Positions 18,018 through 32,458 are shown, counted from the stretch's first letter. The stretch: DNA of 64,000 bases from Enhydrobacter sp. (GCA_025808875.1 CP075528.1:1796473-1860472); one strand, 5' to 3'. Translations and numbers: made by a program. The notes: generated from the sequence alone by a model not told the origin.

Positions 18018-19477
18018 CCGATCGGCCGTCATTCGTCGTCGAGGATCAGTCGGCGACCATCGCGCATCTTGAGCGCACGCTCGGTCCGCATCGCCGCATC
18101 GACACCCATGGCGCCGTGGTCTTCCTGGCGGGCAACCGGGCCTACAAGATGAAGCGCGCGGTGAAGTTCCCCTACATGGATTTTTCCACGGTCGACCGCC
18201 GCCGGGCGATGTGCGAGGCCGAGATCGCGACCAACCGCGCGCTGGCGCCCGAGATCTACCTCGGCGTCGAGCCGGTCCGCATCGATGGTCGTACGGTCGA
18301 CTGGCTGGTCGTCATGCGCCGCTTCGACGAGGAGGGCCTGTTCGATCGCCTGGCCGATCGACGCGCGCTCACGCCCGCGTTGATGGCCGCCCTCGCCGCG
18401 CGCGTCGCCGCGTTCCACGACGGCCTCGCGCCGATCCGCGACGGCTTCGGTCGGTCCGACGATTACCGCCAATCCGTCGCCGCCGACGTGCGCCAGATGC
18501 GCGAGCAGGGCGAGCGGCTCGATCCGCCAACCAGCGAGGCGCTGGCCGCGGCGATGCCGGCCTCCCTCGAGCCGCATCTCGATCTCGTCGCGCGCCGCGT
18601 CTTGGCGGGCGCAATTCGTCGCTGTCACGGCGACCTGCACCTGCGCAACATCGTGCTGATCGACGGCAAGCCCGTGCCGTTCGACGCCATCGAGTTCTCC
18701 GAGCGCATCGCCAACATCGATGTGCTCTACGATCTCGCCTTCGCGTTGATGGATCTCTGCCACCGCGACCTGCGCGCGCTCGCCAACCGGCTGTTGAACG
18801 AGTGGCTGTGGCGGGTGACCGACCTGCCGGAGGCACGGCACGACGAGGCGCTGGCACTGCTGCCGATGTTCCTCGCACGCCGGGCTTCGATCCGCGCCTA
18901 TGTCGATTCCTCGATCACCGCGGTGAGCGGCGCGGAAAACGCACCGGCACGCGCCTACCAGCAGCTCGCGCTCGCATTCCTGCAGCCGGCGGCGCCGCGC
19001 CTGCTGGCGATCGGCGGTCTGTCGGGCAGCGGCAAGACCACCCAGGCCTTGAGGCGCGCGCCTGAGATCGGGCGCGCACCCGGCGCCGTCGTCGTGCGCT
19101 CGGACGTCGAGCGCAAGCGGTTGGCCGGCGTCGCGCTGGAAGAGCGCATGCCGGCCGGCAGCTACACGCCGGAGGGCTCGGCCCGGGTCTACGCCCGGCT
19201 CATGGAGCGCGCCGAACGGGCGCTAGGGGCAGGGCAGAGCGTCATCCTGGACGCGGTGTTCGCGAGGCCCGAGGAGCGCGCGGCCGTCGAGGCGGTGGCG
19301 CGGCTGGCCGGCGTGCCATTCGAAGGCGTCTGGCTCGATGTGCCCAAGGAGGTCGCTCAAACGCGAGTTGCCAACCGGACGAATGACGCCTCCGATGCGA
19401 CCCCCGACGTCGTGGAACGGCAGTTCGGCTACGATCTGGGCGAGATCCGCTGGACGCGCGCCGGTCCGGCGTCCTGA
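18014..19477 (+). CDS. Bifunctional APH-like / P-loop kinase fusion protein
   Basis: The 487-residue protein joins two phosphotransferase modules. Residues about 1-310 resemble aminoglycoside phosphotransferase-type kinases, with HGDLHLRNIVL (catalytic loop) and a metal-binding Asp in FDAIEF. Residues about 325-487 form a P-loop kinase of the AAA_33/zeta-like type with Walker A GLSGSGKTT and RSDVERKRLAG. Such fusions are common in Proteobacteria but substrates are unknown. It overlaps the cation exporter gene by 4 bases, so expression is coupled. Antibiotic resistance should not be inferred from the APH resemblance. Confidence 0.87.
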   Translation: MTDRPSFVVEDQSATIAHLERTLGPHRRIDTHGAVVFLAGNRAYKMKRAVKFPYMDFSTVDRRRAMCEAEIATNRALAPEIYLGVEPVRIDGRTVDWLVVMRRFDEEGLFDRLADRRALTPALMAALAARVAAFHDGLAPIRDGFGRSDDYRQSVAADVRQMREQGERLDPPTSEALAAAMPASLEPHLDLVARRVLAGAIRRCHGDLHLRNIVLIDGKPVPFDAIEFSERIANIDVLYDLAFALMDLCHRDLRALANRLLNEWLWRVTDLPEARHDEALALLPMFLARRASIRAYVDSSITAVSGAENAPARAYQQLALAFLQPAAPRLLAIGGLSGSGKTTQALRRAPEIGRAPGAVVVRSDVERKRLAGVALEERMPAGSYTPEGSARVYARLMERAERALGAGQSVILDAVFARPEERAAVEAVARLAGVPFEGVWLDVPKEVAQTRVANRTNDASDATPDVVERQFGYDLGEIRWTRAGPAS

Positions 19478-19512
19478 AGGCACGCCGGCGCGGGTCACAG
19501 GCGGGGGGGCCG

Positions 19513-20367
19513 ATGGAGTTCTACCCGAGTTTCGAGCACCTGCTGGGCGCGCACTTTGCGGTGGTCATCGTGCTTTCGATCGCCATCTTCCTGATGATGG
19601 TCGAGGCCGTCCTGCTGGTGCGCCGTGACGGCAGCTATCCGTGGAAGAACGCGTCGACCTCGATTGGTGTGGCGTTGGGCCATCTCGTCGCCTAGGACGC
19701 GACGCACGGCCTCGTCATCGGCACCATCGCGGTCGCCGTCCACTCCGTGCGGTTTGCCACGATACGGGTCTCCTTCGACCATTGGGTCAATCTGGCGATC
19801 CTCTTCGTGCTGGTCGCTCGCCGCTTCTACCTCGAGCATCGCGCGGCCCATCGCATGCGCTTCATGTGGGTCTCTCACAGCGTCCACCACAGCAGCGAGA
19901 AGATGCTGGCTACGACCTCGTTCCGGCTGGTCTGGACGCCGATCGTGTCGGTGTTGTTCCTGTTCTGCCTTCCGCTCGTCTGGATCGGCTTCGACCCGAT
20001 CTGGGTCTATGGCACGGTGACGGTCAACACCACGTTCCAGTTCCTCGTCCACACCGAACTGGTGCCTCACGTCCGCTGGCTCGAATGGTTCGTCAACACG
20101 CCGTCGGCGCACCGCGTCCACCACGCGAGCAATCCGGAGTACACCGACAAGAACTACGGCGGCGTGTTCCTGGTCTGGGACCATCTGTTCGGCATCTACC
20201 AGGCCGAGCGGCCTGACGTCGCTATCCGCTACGGCCTCCTCCACGAACGCTCGTCGCTCTACAACCCGTTTGTCATCGCCTACGGGGGATTGTGGGAACT
20301 CGCGAAGTCGATGTTCCGGCCGGGAACGGCGCGCGAACGGCTTGCCCGGCTGTTCGGCTCGCCGTGA
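19513..20367 (+). pseudogene. Sterol desaturase/fatty acid hydroxylase family gene with an in-frame amber codon
   Basis: One reading frame runs from the ATG at 19513 (after a G-rich ribosome site) to the TGA at 20367, but is broken by TAG at 19693-19695. Both sides match the fatty-acid hydroxylase superfamily: before it, two hydrophobic helices and WKNASTSIGVALGHLVA; after it, the di-iron His boxes HRAAH, HSVHH and HRVHH, all intact. The family uses di-iron to desaturate or hydroxylate lipids. A single base change (for example CAG to TAG) would explain it. Either the gene is inactivated, the stop is read through, a downstream start gives a shorter protein, or the base is a sequencing error. 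Confidence 0.8.
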
Positions 20368-20393
20368 GCCGCGCGCATTGCCGGTCCGCGGCG

Positions 20394-23282
<2,889 letters not shown>

Positions 23283-23368
23283 CTGGACGCGGAGAATAGG
23301 CGATAGGCGCGAAACGCGCATATGGCTATCCACAGCGGCGTTTTCCACGCCCGCCGTGTCAGGAAATG

Positions 23369-24610
23369 TCAGGCGGCGACCTGCGCCGCCAGTACCCGGT
23401 CGGTCGGCCGGTCGTTCATCAGGAGTTGCAGGGTGCCCGCAATCAGGCCGATCAGGACGCCGATCTTCCAGGCGAGGTCGTAGGAACCCATGAGGTCGAA
23501 CAGGTAGCCGCCGCCCCAGGCGCCGAGGAACGAGCCGGCCTGGTGGCTGAGGAAGGCGATGCCGGTCAGGGTCGACAGGAAGCGCAAGCCGAAAATCTGC
23601 ACCACCAGTCCGTTGACCAGGGGGATGACGCCCAGCCACAGCGTGCCCATGGCGGCGCCGAACAGCACGACGCTGAGCGGCGTCGGGGGATAGAGGAAGA
23701 AGAGCGCCACCGTGACCGAGCGCAGCAGGTAGATGCCGCCCAGCAGCAGGCGCTTGGGATAGCGGTCGCCCAGCCAGCCGAACAGCCAGGAACTCAGGAT
23801 GTTGAAGCCTCCGATTAGCATCAGGGCGATCGCGCTGTAGGAAGCGTCCATGCCGCATTGGGCGAGGTAGGTCGGTAGATGGGTCGTCAGGAAGACGAGC
23901 TGCAGCCCGCAGACGAAGAAGGCGATCGACATCACGACGTAGCCTGTGTGGCGGCGCGCCTCGCCGAGCGCGCCCCACAGGGTGAGATCGCGGTCGGTCG
24001 ACAACATGTTGGGCAGGCGGTCGGCGCGGCTGCCGACGAAGGCCGCCGGCAGCATGGCGAGCGCCAGGATCGCGAACGCCCACACGCCGGCGCGCCAGCC
24101 TTCGCCGTCGACGAAGTAGGCCGCGATCGGCGCGGTGAACATGGTGCCGACGGAGCCGGCCGCCGAGACGATGCCGAAGGCCAGGGTGCGGCGCTGCGGC
24201 GCCACCACGCGGGCGGCGATGTTGGCGGTGATGCCCGAGGTCGTGCAGGCCAGCGAGATGCCGATCAGCACGCCGGCGCCGATCACGATCGGCAGCGCGC
24301 TCTCGGCCGTCGCGGTCAGCCACAGGCCGACGAAGTAGAGCACGCTGCCGAAGATCGACACCCAGCGCGTGCCGTACTTGTCGGCGAAGATGCCGGCGAT
24401 GGGCTGCGAGACGCCCCACGCGACCTGCTGCACGGAGATGGCGAGCGCGAAGTCCGAAATGGCGATTCCGAGGTCGCGCGATGCAGGCGCCTGGAAGAGG
24501 CCGAGATTCTGCCGGATGCCCATGGCGATGGTCATCATCAGGGCGGCGCCGCCCAGCATGGCGTAGGCCTGCCCGGTTGAGACCTGCGGCACGTGGAAGG
24601 ACTTGCTCAT
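23369..24610 (-). CDS. MFS transporter
   Basis: The 413-residue protein has about 12 hydrophobic helices and the MFS loop motif between helices 2 and 3 ([13 protein letters not shown]) and again in the C-half ([14 protein letters not shown]). It resembles the monocarboxylate/oxalate-formate-type branch of MFS proteins, but that is a weak impression. The start at 24610 ([16 protein letters not shown]) is preferred to an ATG 20 codons earlier. It stands between uvrA and ssb, genes that are usually directly divergent neighbours in Proteobacteria. Substrate is unknown. Confidence 0.88.
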   Translation of the reverse strand: MSKSFHVPQVSTGQAYAMLGGAALMMTIAMGIRQNLGLFQAPASRDLGIAISDFALAISVQQVAWGVSQPIAGIFADKYGTRWVSIFGSVLYFVGLWLTATAESALPIVIGAGVLIGISLACTTSGITANIAARVVAPQRRTLAFGIVSAAGSVGTMFTAPIAAYFVDGEGWRAGVWAFAILALAMLPAAFVGSRADRLPNMLSTDRDLTLWGALGEARRHTGYVVMSIAFFVCGLQLVFLTTHLPTYLAQCGMDASYSAIALMLIGGFNILSSWLFGWLGDRYPKRLLLGGIYLLRSVTVALFFLYPPTPLSVVLFGAAMGTLWLGVIPLVNGLVVQIFGLRFLSTLTGIAFLSHQAGSFLGAWGGGYLFDLMGSYDLAWKIGVLIGLIAGTLQLLMNDRPTDRVLAAQVAA

Positions 24611-24747
24611 GGCGGCGGAGGGTACGGAAGGGCGTTCTGCCCGACCAATGAATTTCAGGAGGGCGCCCATGAGCGGGGCTCACGCCACAACCCAAAATCG
24701 GTGGCTGCCCACAGGGCGGCGGGAGTAGGTTGCCGGGCAGTGAGGTA

Positions 24748-24769
24748 GGTGCCGCGCTCGTGCGGCACC
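24748..24769 (+). promoter_or_regulatory. Hairpin in the ssb leader
   Basis: A perfect 8-bp inverted repeat (GGTGCCGC, 24748-24755, and GCGGCACC, 24762-24769) with a 6-base loop lies 21 bases before the ssb ATG and just upstream of its GAAGGAGG ribosome site. It could be an mRNA hairpin or an operator. No T-run follows, so it is not an intrinsic terminator. Confidence 0.4.
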
Positions 24770-24790
24770 GGGAAAGCGAAGGAGGCCCCC

Positions 24791-25267
24791 ATGGCGGGCA
24801 GCGTGAACAAGGTCATCCTGGTCGGCAATCTCGGCCGCGACCCCGAAGTGAGGTCCATGCAGGATGGCCGATCCATGGTGAACATGTCGGTGGCCACGTC
24901 GGACACGTGGCGCGACCGCCAGACCGGCGAGCGCAAGGAGCGCACCGAGTGGCATCGCGTGGTGATCTTCAACGAAAAGCTGGCGGAAGTGGCGCAGAAG
25001 TTCGTGCGCAAGGGCTCGAAGATCTATGTCGAGGGCCAGCTCGCCACGCGCAAATGGACCGACCAGAGCGGGCAGGAGCGCTACACGACCGAAGTGGTGA
25101 TCCCGCGCTTCGGCGGCGCGCTCACCATGCTCGACGGCCGCGGCGGCGCGGGTGAGCAGGCGGGCGGCGGCGATGACGAATTCTCCCCGGCGCCGGCGGC
25201 GGCTGGCGGCAGCGGACGTCCCGCGGCGCGCGCCAAGGCCGAGCTCGACGACGACATTCCGTTCTAG
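24791..25267 (+). CDS. ssb: Single-stranded DNA-binding protein
   Basis: The 158-residue protein has the N-terminal OB fold of SSB ([41 protein letters not shown]) to about residue 110, a Gly/Ala/Pro-rich linker, and the acidic tail ending DDDIPF that binds partner repair and replication proteins. It coats single-stranded DNA as a tetramer. The start ATG at 24791 has a GAAGGAGG site. The gene is divergent from the MFS gene; convergent HAD gene follows 9 bases later. Confidence 0.97.
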   Translation: MAGSVNKVILVGNLGRDPEVRSMQDGRSMVNMSVATSDTWRDRQTGERKERTEWHRVVIFNEKLAEVAQKFVRKGSKIYVEGQLATRKWTDQSGQERYTTEVVIPRFGGALTMLDGRGGAGEQAGGGDDEFSPAPAAAGGSGRPAARAKAELDDDIPF

Positions 25268-25276
25268 GCGGCGCTG

Positions 25277-25918
25277 TCAGGCGGGTAGGCCCAGCGCCCT
25301 GAGCTCGGCGATGGTCTCCGTTGCCGTGCGGTGGTGCACGGCGTGCAGGCCGAAGGCGCGCGCGCCCTCCACGTTGGGCAGGTTGTCATCGACCAGCACG
25401 GCGTCGTCCGGCGCGAAGCCCCCGGTGCGGCAGACGAGATCGTAGATCTCGGCCTGCGGCTTGGAGCAACCGACCCTGCCCGAGACGACATAGTCGCCGA
25501 AGCAGCCGAGGAAGGGATGGCGGCGGTGCGACGGCCCGCGCAGCCACCCGTCCATGAACGCCGGCGCGTTCGAGAGAAGATAGAGCGGCGTGCCGGCGGC
25601 ATGCAGTCGTTCGACCAGGGCGGCCATGTCCGCGAAGGCGTGTTCGCACATCTCGTCGAAGCGATCGTAGAAGGCCCGGATCAGGGCCGACCGGTCGGGG
25701 AATTTCCGCATCAGCTCGCGCGTCGCCTCGCCCGGATCGCCGCCGTGATCCTGCGCGCCGTGCCACGCCCCGGTGGTCACCGAGGCGAGGAACTCCTCCA
25801 TCTCGGCGGGGTCGGAAATGAGCTTCCGGTAGAGGTGGCGCGGGTTCCAGTCGAGTAGCACGCCACCCAGGTCGAAGACCGCGACGGAGACCGACCGGAA
25901 GGCGGATTTCGGAGCCAA
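25277..25918 (-). CDS. HAD-superfamily phosphatase, YihX-like
   Basis: The 213-residue protein begins with FDLGGVLLDWNP, the HAD motif I variant in which the second Asp is replaced by Gly as in YihX-like sugar phosphatases. Motif II is LLSNAP and motifs III/IV lie in KPQAEIYD and VDDNLPNVEGA. It likely hydrolyses a small phosphate ester in the cytoplasm. No ATG is available; a TTG at 25918 preceded by AAAGAGG at good spacing is the best start. It lies between ssb and gyrA, divergent from gyrA. Confidence 0.87.
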   Translation of the reverse strand: MAPKSAFRSVSVAVFDLGGVLLDWNPRHLYRKLISDPAEMEEFLASVTTGAWHGAQDHGGDPGEATRELMRKFPDRSALIRAFYDRFDEMCEHAFADMAALVERLHAAGTPLYLLSNAPAFMDGWLRGPSHRRHPFLGCFGDYVVSGRVGCSKPQAEIYDLVCRTGGFAPDDAVLVDDNLPNVEGARAFGLHAVHHRTATETIAELRALGLPA

Positions 25919-26004
25919 AACAGGGCCTCTTTCGGGAGTAATTTCGGGGCGAATTTAGACAATAAAATCAAAGTGTTAAAGACCTCGATCCGGTGCGTTT
26001 TTTG

Positions 26005-26033
26005 TTGGTTCTGCGAGCCCGTTTTGCTAGGGT
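26005..26033 (+). promoter_or_regulatory. Candidate gyrA promoter
   Basis: A TTGGTT hexamer (26005-26010) and TAGGGT (26028-26033) are separated by 17 bases in the 177-base spacer before gyrA. Match to the sigma-70 consensus is moderate. The spacer also contains an AT-rich stretch (about 25950-25985) that is unusual for this GC-rich window and may serve the divergent HAD gene. Confidence 0.35.
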
Positions 26034-26095
26034 GCGCGCTCGCCGCACCGGAGCCCCGGCGCGGCCACTAGAACGAGTAAAAATCCAGGTTTTTC

Positions 26096-28879
<2,784 letters not shown>

Positions 28880-28949
28880 GGTCCGGCCGTGTCGCTAAGA
28901 CTTTGTCGCCGTAGTCGGGGCACTTCGCTCAGGCGCACAAGGGGGAGCC

Positions 28950-29462
28950 ATGGCCGTGCAGCGCACCGGCGTCTATCCGGGCACGTTCGATCCCATCACC
29001 AGCGGACACATGGAGATCGTGCGCCGGTCGCTCCGCCTCGTCGACCGGCTGGTGATCGGGCCGGCGATCAACATCAGCAAGGGCCCGCTGTTCTCCCTGG
29101 AGGAGCGGATCGCCATCATCAAGGAGGACATCGCGGCGCTGGAGCTTCCTCAGTCGGACAAAGATCGCATCGAGGTCGTGCCGTTCGAGGGACTGCTCAT
29201 CCACTTCGCCCGGGACGTCGGCGCCAAGGTGATCATCCGCGGGCTGCGCGCGGTGTCCGACTTCGAGTACGAGATCCAGATGGCCAACATGAACGCCCGC
29301 ATGGAGCCCGACATCGAGACCATCTTCCTCATGGCGTCCGATCGGCATCAGTTCATCGCCTCGTCGCTGGTCAAGGACATCGCCCGGTTGGGCGGCGACA
29401 CCTCCCAGTTCGTGTCCCGCCAGGTGTTCGGGCGGCTGAAGACAAAATTCGGCAAGAAGTGA
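28950..29462 (+). CDS. coaD: Phosphopantetheine adenylyltransferase
   Basis: The 170-residue enzyme has the nucleotidyltransferase motif GTFDPITSGHMEIVRR near the N-terminus, IIRGLRAVSDFEYE, and the ISSTxxR-like SSLVKDIARLGGD block. It transfers AMP to 4'-phosphopantetheine in coenzyme A synthesis. The start ATG follows a GGGGGAG site. Co-orientation behind gyrA is common in Alphaproteobacteria. The 99 bases after it hold four tandem GGCC units (29473-29488) and the tRNA-Lys promoter. Confidence 0.96.
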   Translation: MAVQRTGVYPGTFDPITSGHMEIVRRSLRLVDRLVIGPAINISKGPLFSLEERIAIIKEDIAALELPQSDKDRIEVVPFEGLLIHFARDVGAKVIIRGLRAVSDFEYEIQMANMNARMEPDIETIFLMASDRHQFIASSLVKDIARLGGDTSQFVSRQVFGRLKTKFGKK

Positions 29463-29491
29463 GGTCCGATGGGGCCGGCCGGCCGGCCGCG

Positions 29492-29520
29492 TTGACCGGC
29501 GGCGTGCCAGACCTTATAGG
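29492..29520 (+). promoter_or_regulatory. Sigma-70-type promoter of tRNA-Lys
   Basis: TTGACC (29492-29497) and TATAGG (29515-29520) are spaced by exactly 17 bases and end 41 bases before the tRNA. This is the best housekeeping promoter match in the window and is placed as expected for a tRNA gene. Confidence 0.7.
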
Positions 29521-29561
29521 GGCGCCGCGCCAAGCCCCCGGGTGTGGCGCGACGCCGGTAC

Positions 29562-29636
29562 GAGCCCGTAGCTCAGCGGTAGAGCATCTGACTTTTAATC
29601 AGGTGGTCGTCGGTTCGATCCCGACCGGGCTCACCA
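29562..29636 (+). tRNA. tRNA-Lys (anticodon UUU)
   Basis: The 75-base gene folds into a cloverleaf: acceptor GAGCCCG (29562-29568) pairs with CGGGCTC (29626-29632); the anticodon stem TCTGA/TCAGG encloses the loop CTTTTAA, giving anticodon TTT at 29594-29596; the T-loop is GGTTCGATCC. The discriminator is A and CCA is encoded (29634-29636). The ABC permease gene of the polysaccharide locus starts 28 bases later without an obvious terminator, so the two could be co-transcribed. Confidence 0.97.
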
Positions 29637-29664
29637 CTGGCTCGCAGAAGGAGTAGCGCGGCCT

Positions 29665-30546
29665 ATGCCGTCGGTGAACGTCGTCAACGGCAAGCAGATC
29701 GTGGTCGAGGACCTCGATGCGGGGCAGCGCGTCGTTCGTTTCTTCGCCAAGCCGTTCGTGCAGGTGTGGCACAATCAGGAGATCGTCGCGGCGATCCTGC
29801 GGCGCGAGATGCGCGACCGTTTCAAGGGCTCGGCCGCCGGCTGGATGTGGGCGGTGGTGGCGCCGCTGCTGGCGATCACCGTCTATACCTTCGCCTTCAC
29901 CACGACGCTGCAGCTGCCGATGGCGGAGGGCGCGGCGGGTGGGCGGCGGCTGGCGTACGCGCTGTTCATCTTCAGCGGCATCGTCGTGTTCAACTTCTTC
30001 TCGGAGATGGCGTTTCGTGCGCCGATGCTGCTGCACGAGTATGCCCATTTCATCAAGCAGACGATCTTCCCCAGCGACATGCTGGCGGTCATCTCGACCC
30101 TGCGGGCGGGCGTCTATGCCTCGATCTCGATCGGCGTGATGCTGGTCTGCCAGTTCGCGGTGACGGGGACACTCCACTGGACCGTGCTGCTGATCCCCAT
30201 GGTGATCCTGCCCTTCATGGTGTTCCTGATGGGCCTGTCGTGGTTCCTGAGCGCGATTGGCGCCTTCACGCGCGATGCCGGCTACCTGATGATCACGGTG
30301 GTGCCGTTGTTCATGTTCGCCACGCCGGTGTTCTACCCACAGTCGGCGCTGCCGCCGCCCCTCGACTTCTGGATCTACGCCAATGCGCTGGCGGCCTACG
30401 TCGAATGCATGCGCGACCTGGTGCTGTTGGGCCAGATCCCGAGCTGGACGGTCTACGGCTGGGTGCTGCTGACGTCGGTCGTGACCTTCTATTTCGGCTA
30501 CTGGTTCTTCGACAGGTATCGGAATGTCATCGTCGACGTCATCTGA
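29665..30546 (+). CDS. ABC-2 type polysaccharide export permease (Wzm/KpsM-like)
   Basis: The 293-residue protein has six hydrophobic segments and the ABC-2 export layout: REMRDRFKGSAAGWMWAVVAPLL near the N-terminus, an amphipathic region and the late TPVFYPQSALP block that in Wzm/KpsM-like permeases precedes the last helices. It would form the inner-membrane pore for a lipid-linked glycan or teichoic-acid-like polymer. Its end overlaps the ATPase gene by 23 bases. It is the first gene of the 29665-39639 same-strand run. Confidence 0.9.
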   Translation: MPSVNVVNGKQIVVEDLDAGQRVVRFFAKPFVQVWHNQEIVAAILRREMRDRFKGSAAGWMWAVVAPLLAITVYTFAFTTTLQLPMAEGAAGGRRLAYALFIFSGIVVFNFFSEMAFRAPMLLHEYAHFIKQTIFPSDMLAVISTLRAGVYASISIGVMLVCQFAVTGTLHWTVLLIPMVILPFMVFLMGLSWFLSAIGAFTRDAGYLMITVVPLFMFATPVFYPQSALPPPLDFWIYANALAAYVECMRDLVLLGQIPSWTVYGWVLLTSVVTFYFGYWFFDRYRNVIVDVI

Positions 30547-31309
30547 TATCGTCATCCGTACGCGGCACCTGGGCAAGGCATACCAACTCTATGCGCACCG
30601 CAGCGACTGGCTGAAGCAGGTCATGCTGGGCTGGTGGAAGACCTACTACAAGCCGTTCTGGGTGCTGCGCGACATCGACGTCGACGTCCGTCGCGGCGAC
30701 AGCGTCGGTATCCTGGGCCGCAACGGCTGCGGCAAGTCGACCCTGTTGCAGGTGATCTGCGGCATGACCTTGCCGAGCCACGGCGAGCTCCGGGTGTCGG
30801 GCCGGATCGCACCGGTGCTGGCGCTCGGTTCGACCTTCGACCACGAACTGTCGGGGCGCGAGAACGTGATGATCGGCGGCGCCGTGCTCGGGCTGAAGCG
30901 CAACGTGATCCTGGAGAAGTTCGGCTCTATCGCCGCATTCGCCGGGATTGGCGACTACATGGAGCAGCCGGTCAAGCACTACTCGATGGGCATGCGCACG
31001 CGACTGGCCTTCGCGATCTGCGCCCATGTCGAGGCCGACATCCTGGTCGTCGACGAGGCGCTGGCGGTCGGCGACGCCGCCTTCCAGCGCAAGTGCCTGG
31101 ACTGGATCGACAGCTTCCGCGCCAAGGGCACCCTGCTCTTCGTGTCGCATTCGACGACCGAGGTGCGGCGGCTGTGCAACCGGGCGATCTGGATCGAGGA
31201 CGGCCGCATCCGCCAGCAGGGCGATCCGAGCGAGGTCATCCGTTCCTACCACCGCGCTCTGATGGTCGAGAAGGATGACCTCCATCGCTTCTCGGCGGGC
31301 GAGCGATGA
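30524..31309 (+). CDS. Polysaccharide export ABC ATPase (Wzt/KpsT-like)
   Basis: The 261-residue ATPase has Walker A GRNGCGKST, the export-family signature variant YSMGMRTRLAFA in place of LSGGQ, Walker B ILVVDEALAVGD and a switch His (FVSHS). These variants mark the Wzt/KpsT/TagH branch. It lacks the extra C-terminal carbohydrate-binding domain of O9a-type Wzt, so recognition of a chain-end modification is not expected. It pairs with the permease just upstream. Confidence 0.92.
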   Translation: MSSSTSSDIVIRTRHLGKAYQLYAHRSDWLKQVMLGWWKTYYKPFWVLRDIDVDVRRGDSVGILGRNGCGKSTLLQVICGMTLPSHGELRVSGRIAPVLALGSTFDHELSGRENVMIGGAVLGLKRNVILEKFGSIAAFAGIGDYMEQPVKHYSMGMRTRLAFAICAHVEADILVVDEALAVGDAAFQRKCLDWIDSFRAKGTLLFVSHSTTEVRRLCNRAIWIEDGRIRQQGDPSEVIRSYHRALMVEKDDLHRFSAGER

Positions 31310-31312
31310 GCG

Positions 31313-32458
31313 ATGCCGGCCGAGTTCGCGGCATGGATCGGATTGGGTTGGTGGGCGGTGAGCGCGGGGATCCACTGGGTGAGCGCGGCGTTGGCCCGTA
31401 GTCCGCGCCTGTTTCCCGCGCCGGCGCCGCGACCGGCCGCCGATTTCAGCATCGTCGCGCCGATGGCGGGTGCCGCCGACGCATCGGCCGGCTACGTCGC
31501 GGCACTGTCGGCGCTGTCGGCGGCGGGCGCCGAGGTGTTGATTTGCGTGGCCGGCGAGGACGACGGCGCGATCGCCGAGACCCGCCGTCACTGGGCCGAT
31601 GCCCCGATCCTCGTCGGCAGCGACACCACCTTCAACCCCAAGATGAACAACGTGCGCAAGGGGCTGGAGGCGGCGAGCCGGCCGGTCGTGGCGCTGTGCG
31701 ACGCGGGCGTGCGACTCGAGGCCCGCGATCTGGCGCGTGCGGCGGCGGCCTTGTCCGATCGGGTCGGTCTCGTGCTAGCGCTGAAGTCGGCCGATGCACC
31801 GGCGAACTTTGCGGCCGAACTGGAGCGTGCCTACATCAACGGCCATCACGCGCGGTTCCTGTTTGCCGCCGATCGGCTCGGTCTCGTCGTGGCGTCGGGC
31901 GGGGTCACGGTCTTGTCGCGCGACACCTTGCATCGCATCGGTGTGTCAATGGGCTTCAATCGCTGGATCGCCGACGACTATTCCGTCACCCGTTCGGTGC
32001 GTGAACTCGGCCTGTCGACCAGGCTGGGCGACGTGATGCCGCGCCTGCCGCTTGGCGAGCGGTCCTGGTCGGCAGTGTGGCGCCGCCAGGTGCGCTGGGC
32101 CCGGACGCGGCTGCGCCTGCCGGTGTGGGGGCTGGTGCTTTGGGAGCCTGCCATAGGTTTGCTGGTGTCGGGCATGGCTGCCGCGATCGGCTTGGCCGGC
32201 TGCGGGTTCGGTGGGGCCGTCATCGCAGGCGCATTATCGATACATGTGGCGGTCTGGCTCGCCGGAGAGAAATGGTTCCTCTCTGGCCGAAACCTCGCGT
32301 TCGGTCCGTGCGCCGCGCTGGCGGCCTTGACCCGCGAAGCGCTGGCGCCCGCGCTGATGCTGTTTGCCTTGGCCAGCCGGTCGATCGACTGGCGGGGGAC
32401 CGACCTGGGCAGCAATTGGCGCGAGCGTGCGACCGATGCGCGCGAGAGATCGAGATGA
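31313..32458 (+). CDS. Glycosyltransferase, ceramide-glucosyltransferase-like (GT21-type)
   Basis: The 381-residue protein has an N-terminal hydrophobic segment, a GT-A domain and C-terminal membrane helices. It shows GT21-like marks: FNPKMNNVRKGLEAA, an Asp-rich donor site (LCDAGVRLE), the ADDYSVTRSVRELG acid-base block, and WRRQVRWART corresponding to (Q/R)xxRW. Members glycosylate membrane lipids such as ceramide or hopanoids. It starts 3 bases after the ATPase stop. A lipid acceptor is inferred from family, not shown. Confidence 0.8.
   Translation: MPAEFAAWIGLGWWAVSAGIHWVSAALARSPRLFPAPAPRPAADFSIVAPMAGAADASAGYVAALSALSAAGAEVLICVAGEDDGAIAETRRHWADAPILVGSDTTFNPKMNNVRKGLEAASRPVVALCDAGVRLEARDLARAAAALSDRVGLVLALKSADAPANFAAELERAYINGHHARFLFAADRLGLVVASGGVTVLSRDTLHRIGVSMGFNRWIADDYSVTRSVRELGLSTRLGDVMPRLPLGERSWSAVWRRQVRWARTRLRLPVWGLVLWEPAIGLLVSGMAAAIGLAGCGFGGAVIAGALSIHVAVWLAGEKWFLSGRNLAFGPCAALAALTREALAPALMLFALASRSIDWRGTDLGSNWRERATDARERSR

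Noticed and set aside
18014..19477. Aminoglycoside resistance gene
   Set aside because: The APH-like fold is shared by many small-molecule kinases, and the fusion with a P-loop kinase is not seen in known resistance enzymes.
23283..24695. Apparent N-terminal extension of uvrA by 471 codons
   Set aside because: The frame is open but runs antiparallel to no domain and through the MFS gene in another frame. UvrA homology starts at 23282.
29473..29488. Four tandem GGCC units as a possible repeat element
   Set aside because: Too short and self-complementary to be more than local GC-rich sequence; no other copy was noticed, although it might act as a weak stem after coaD.
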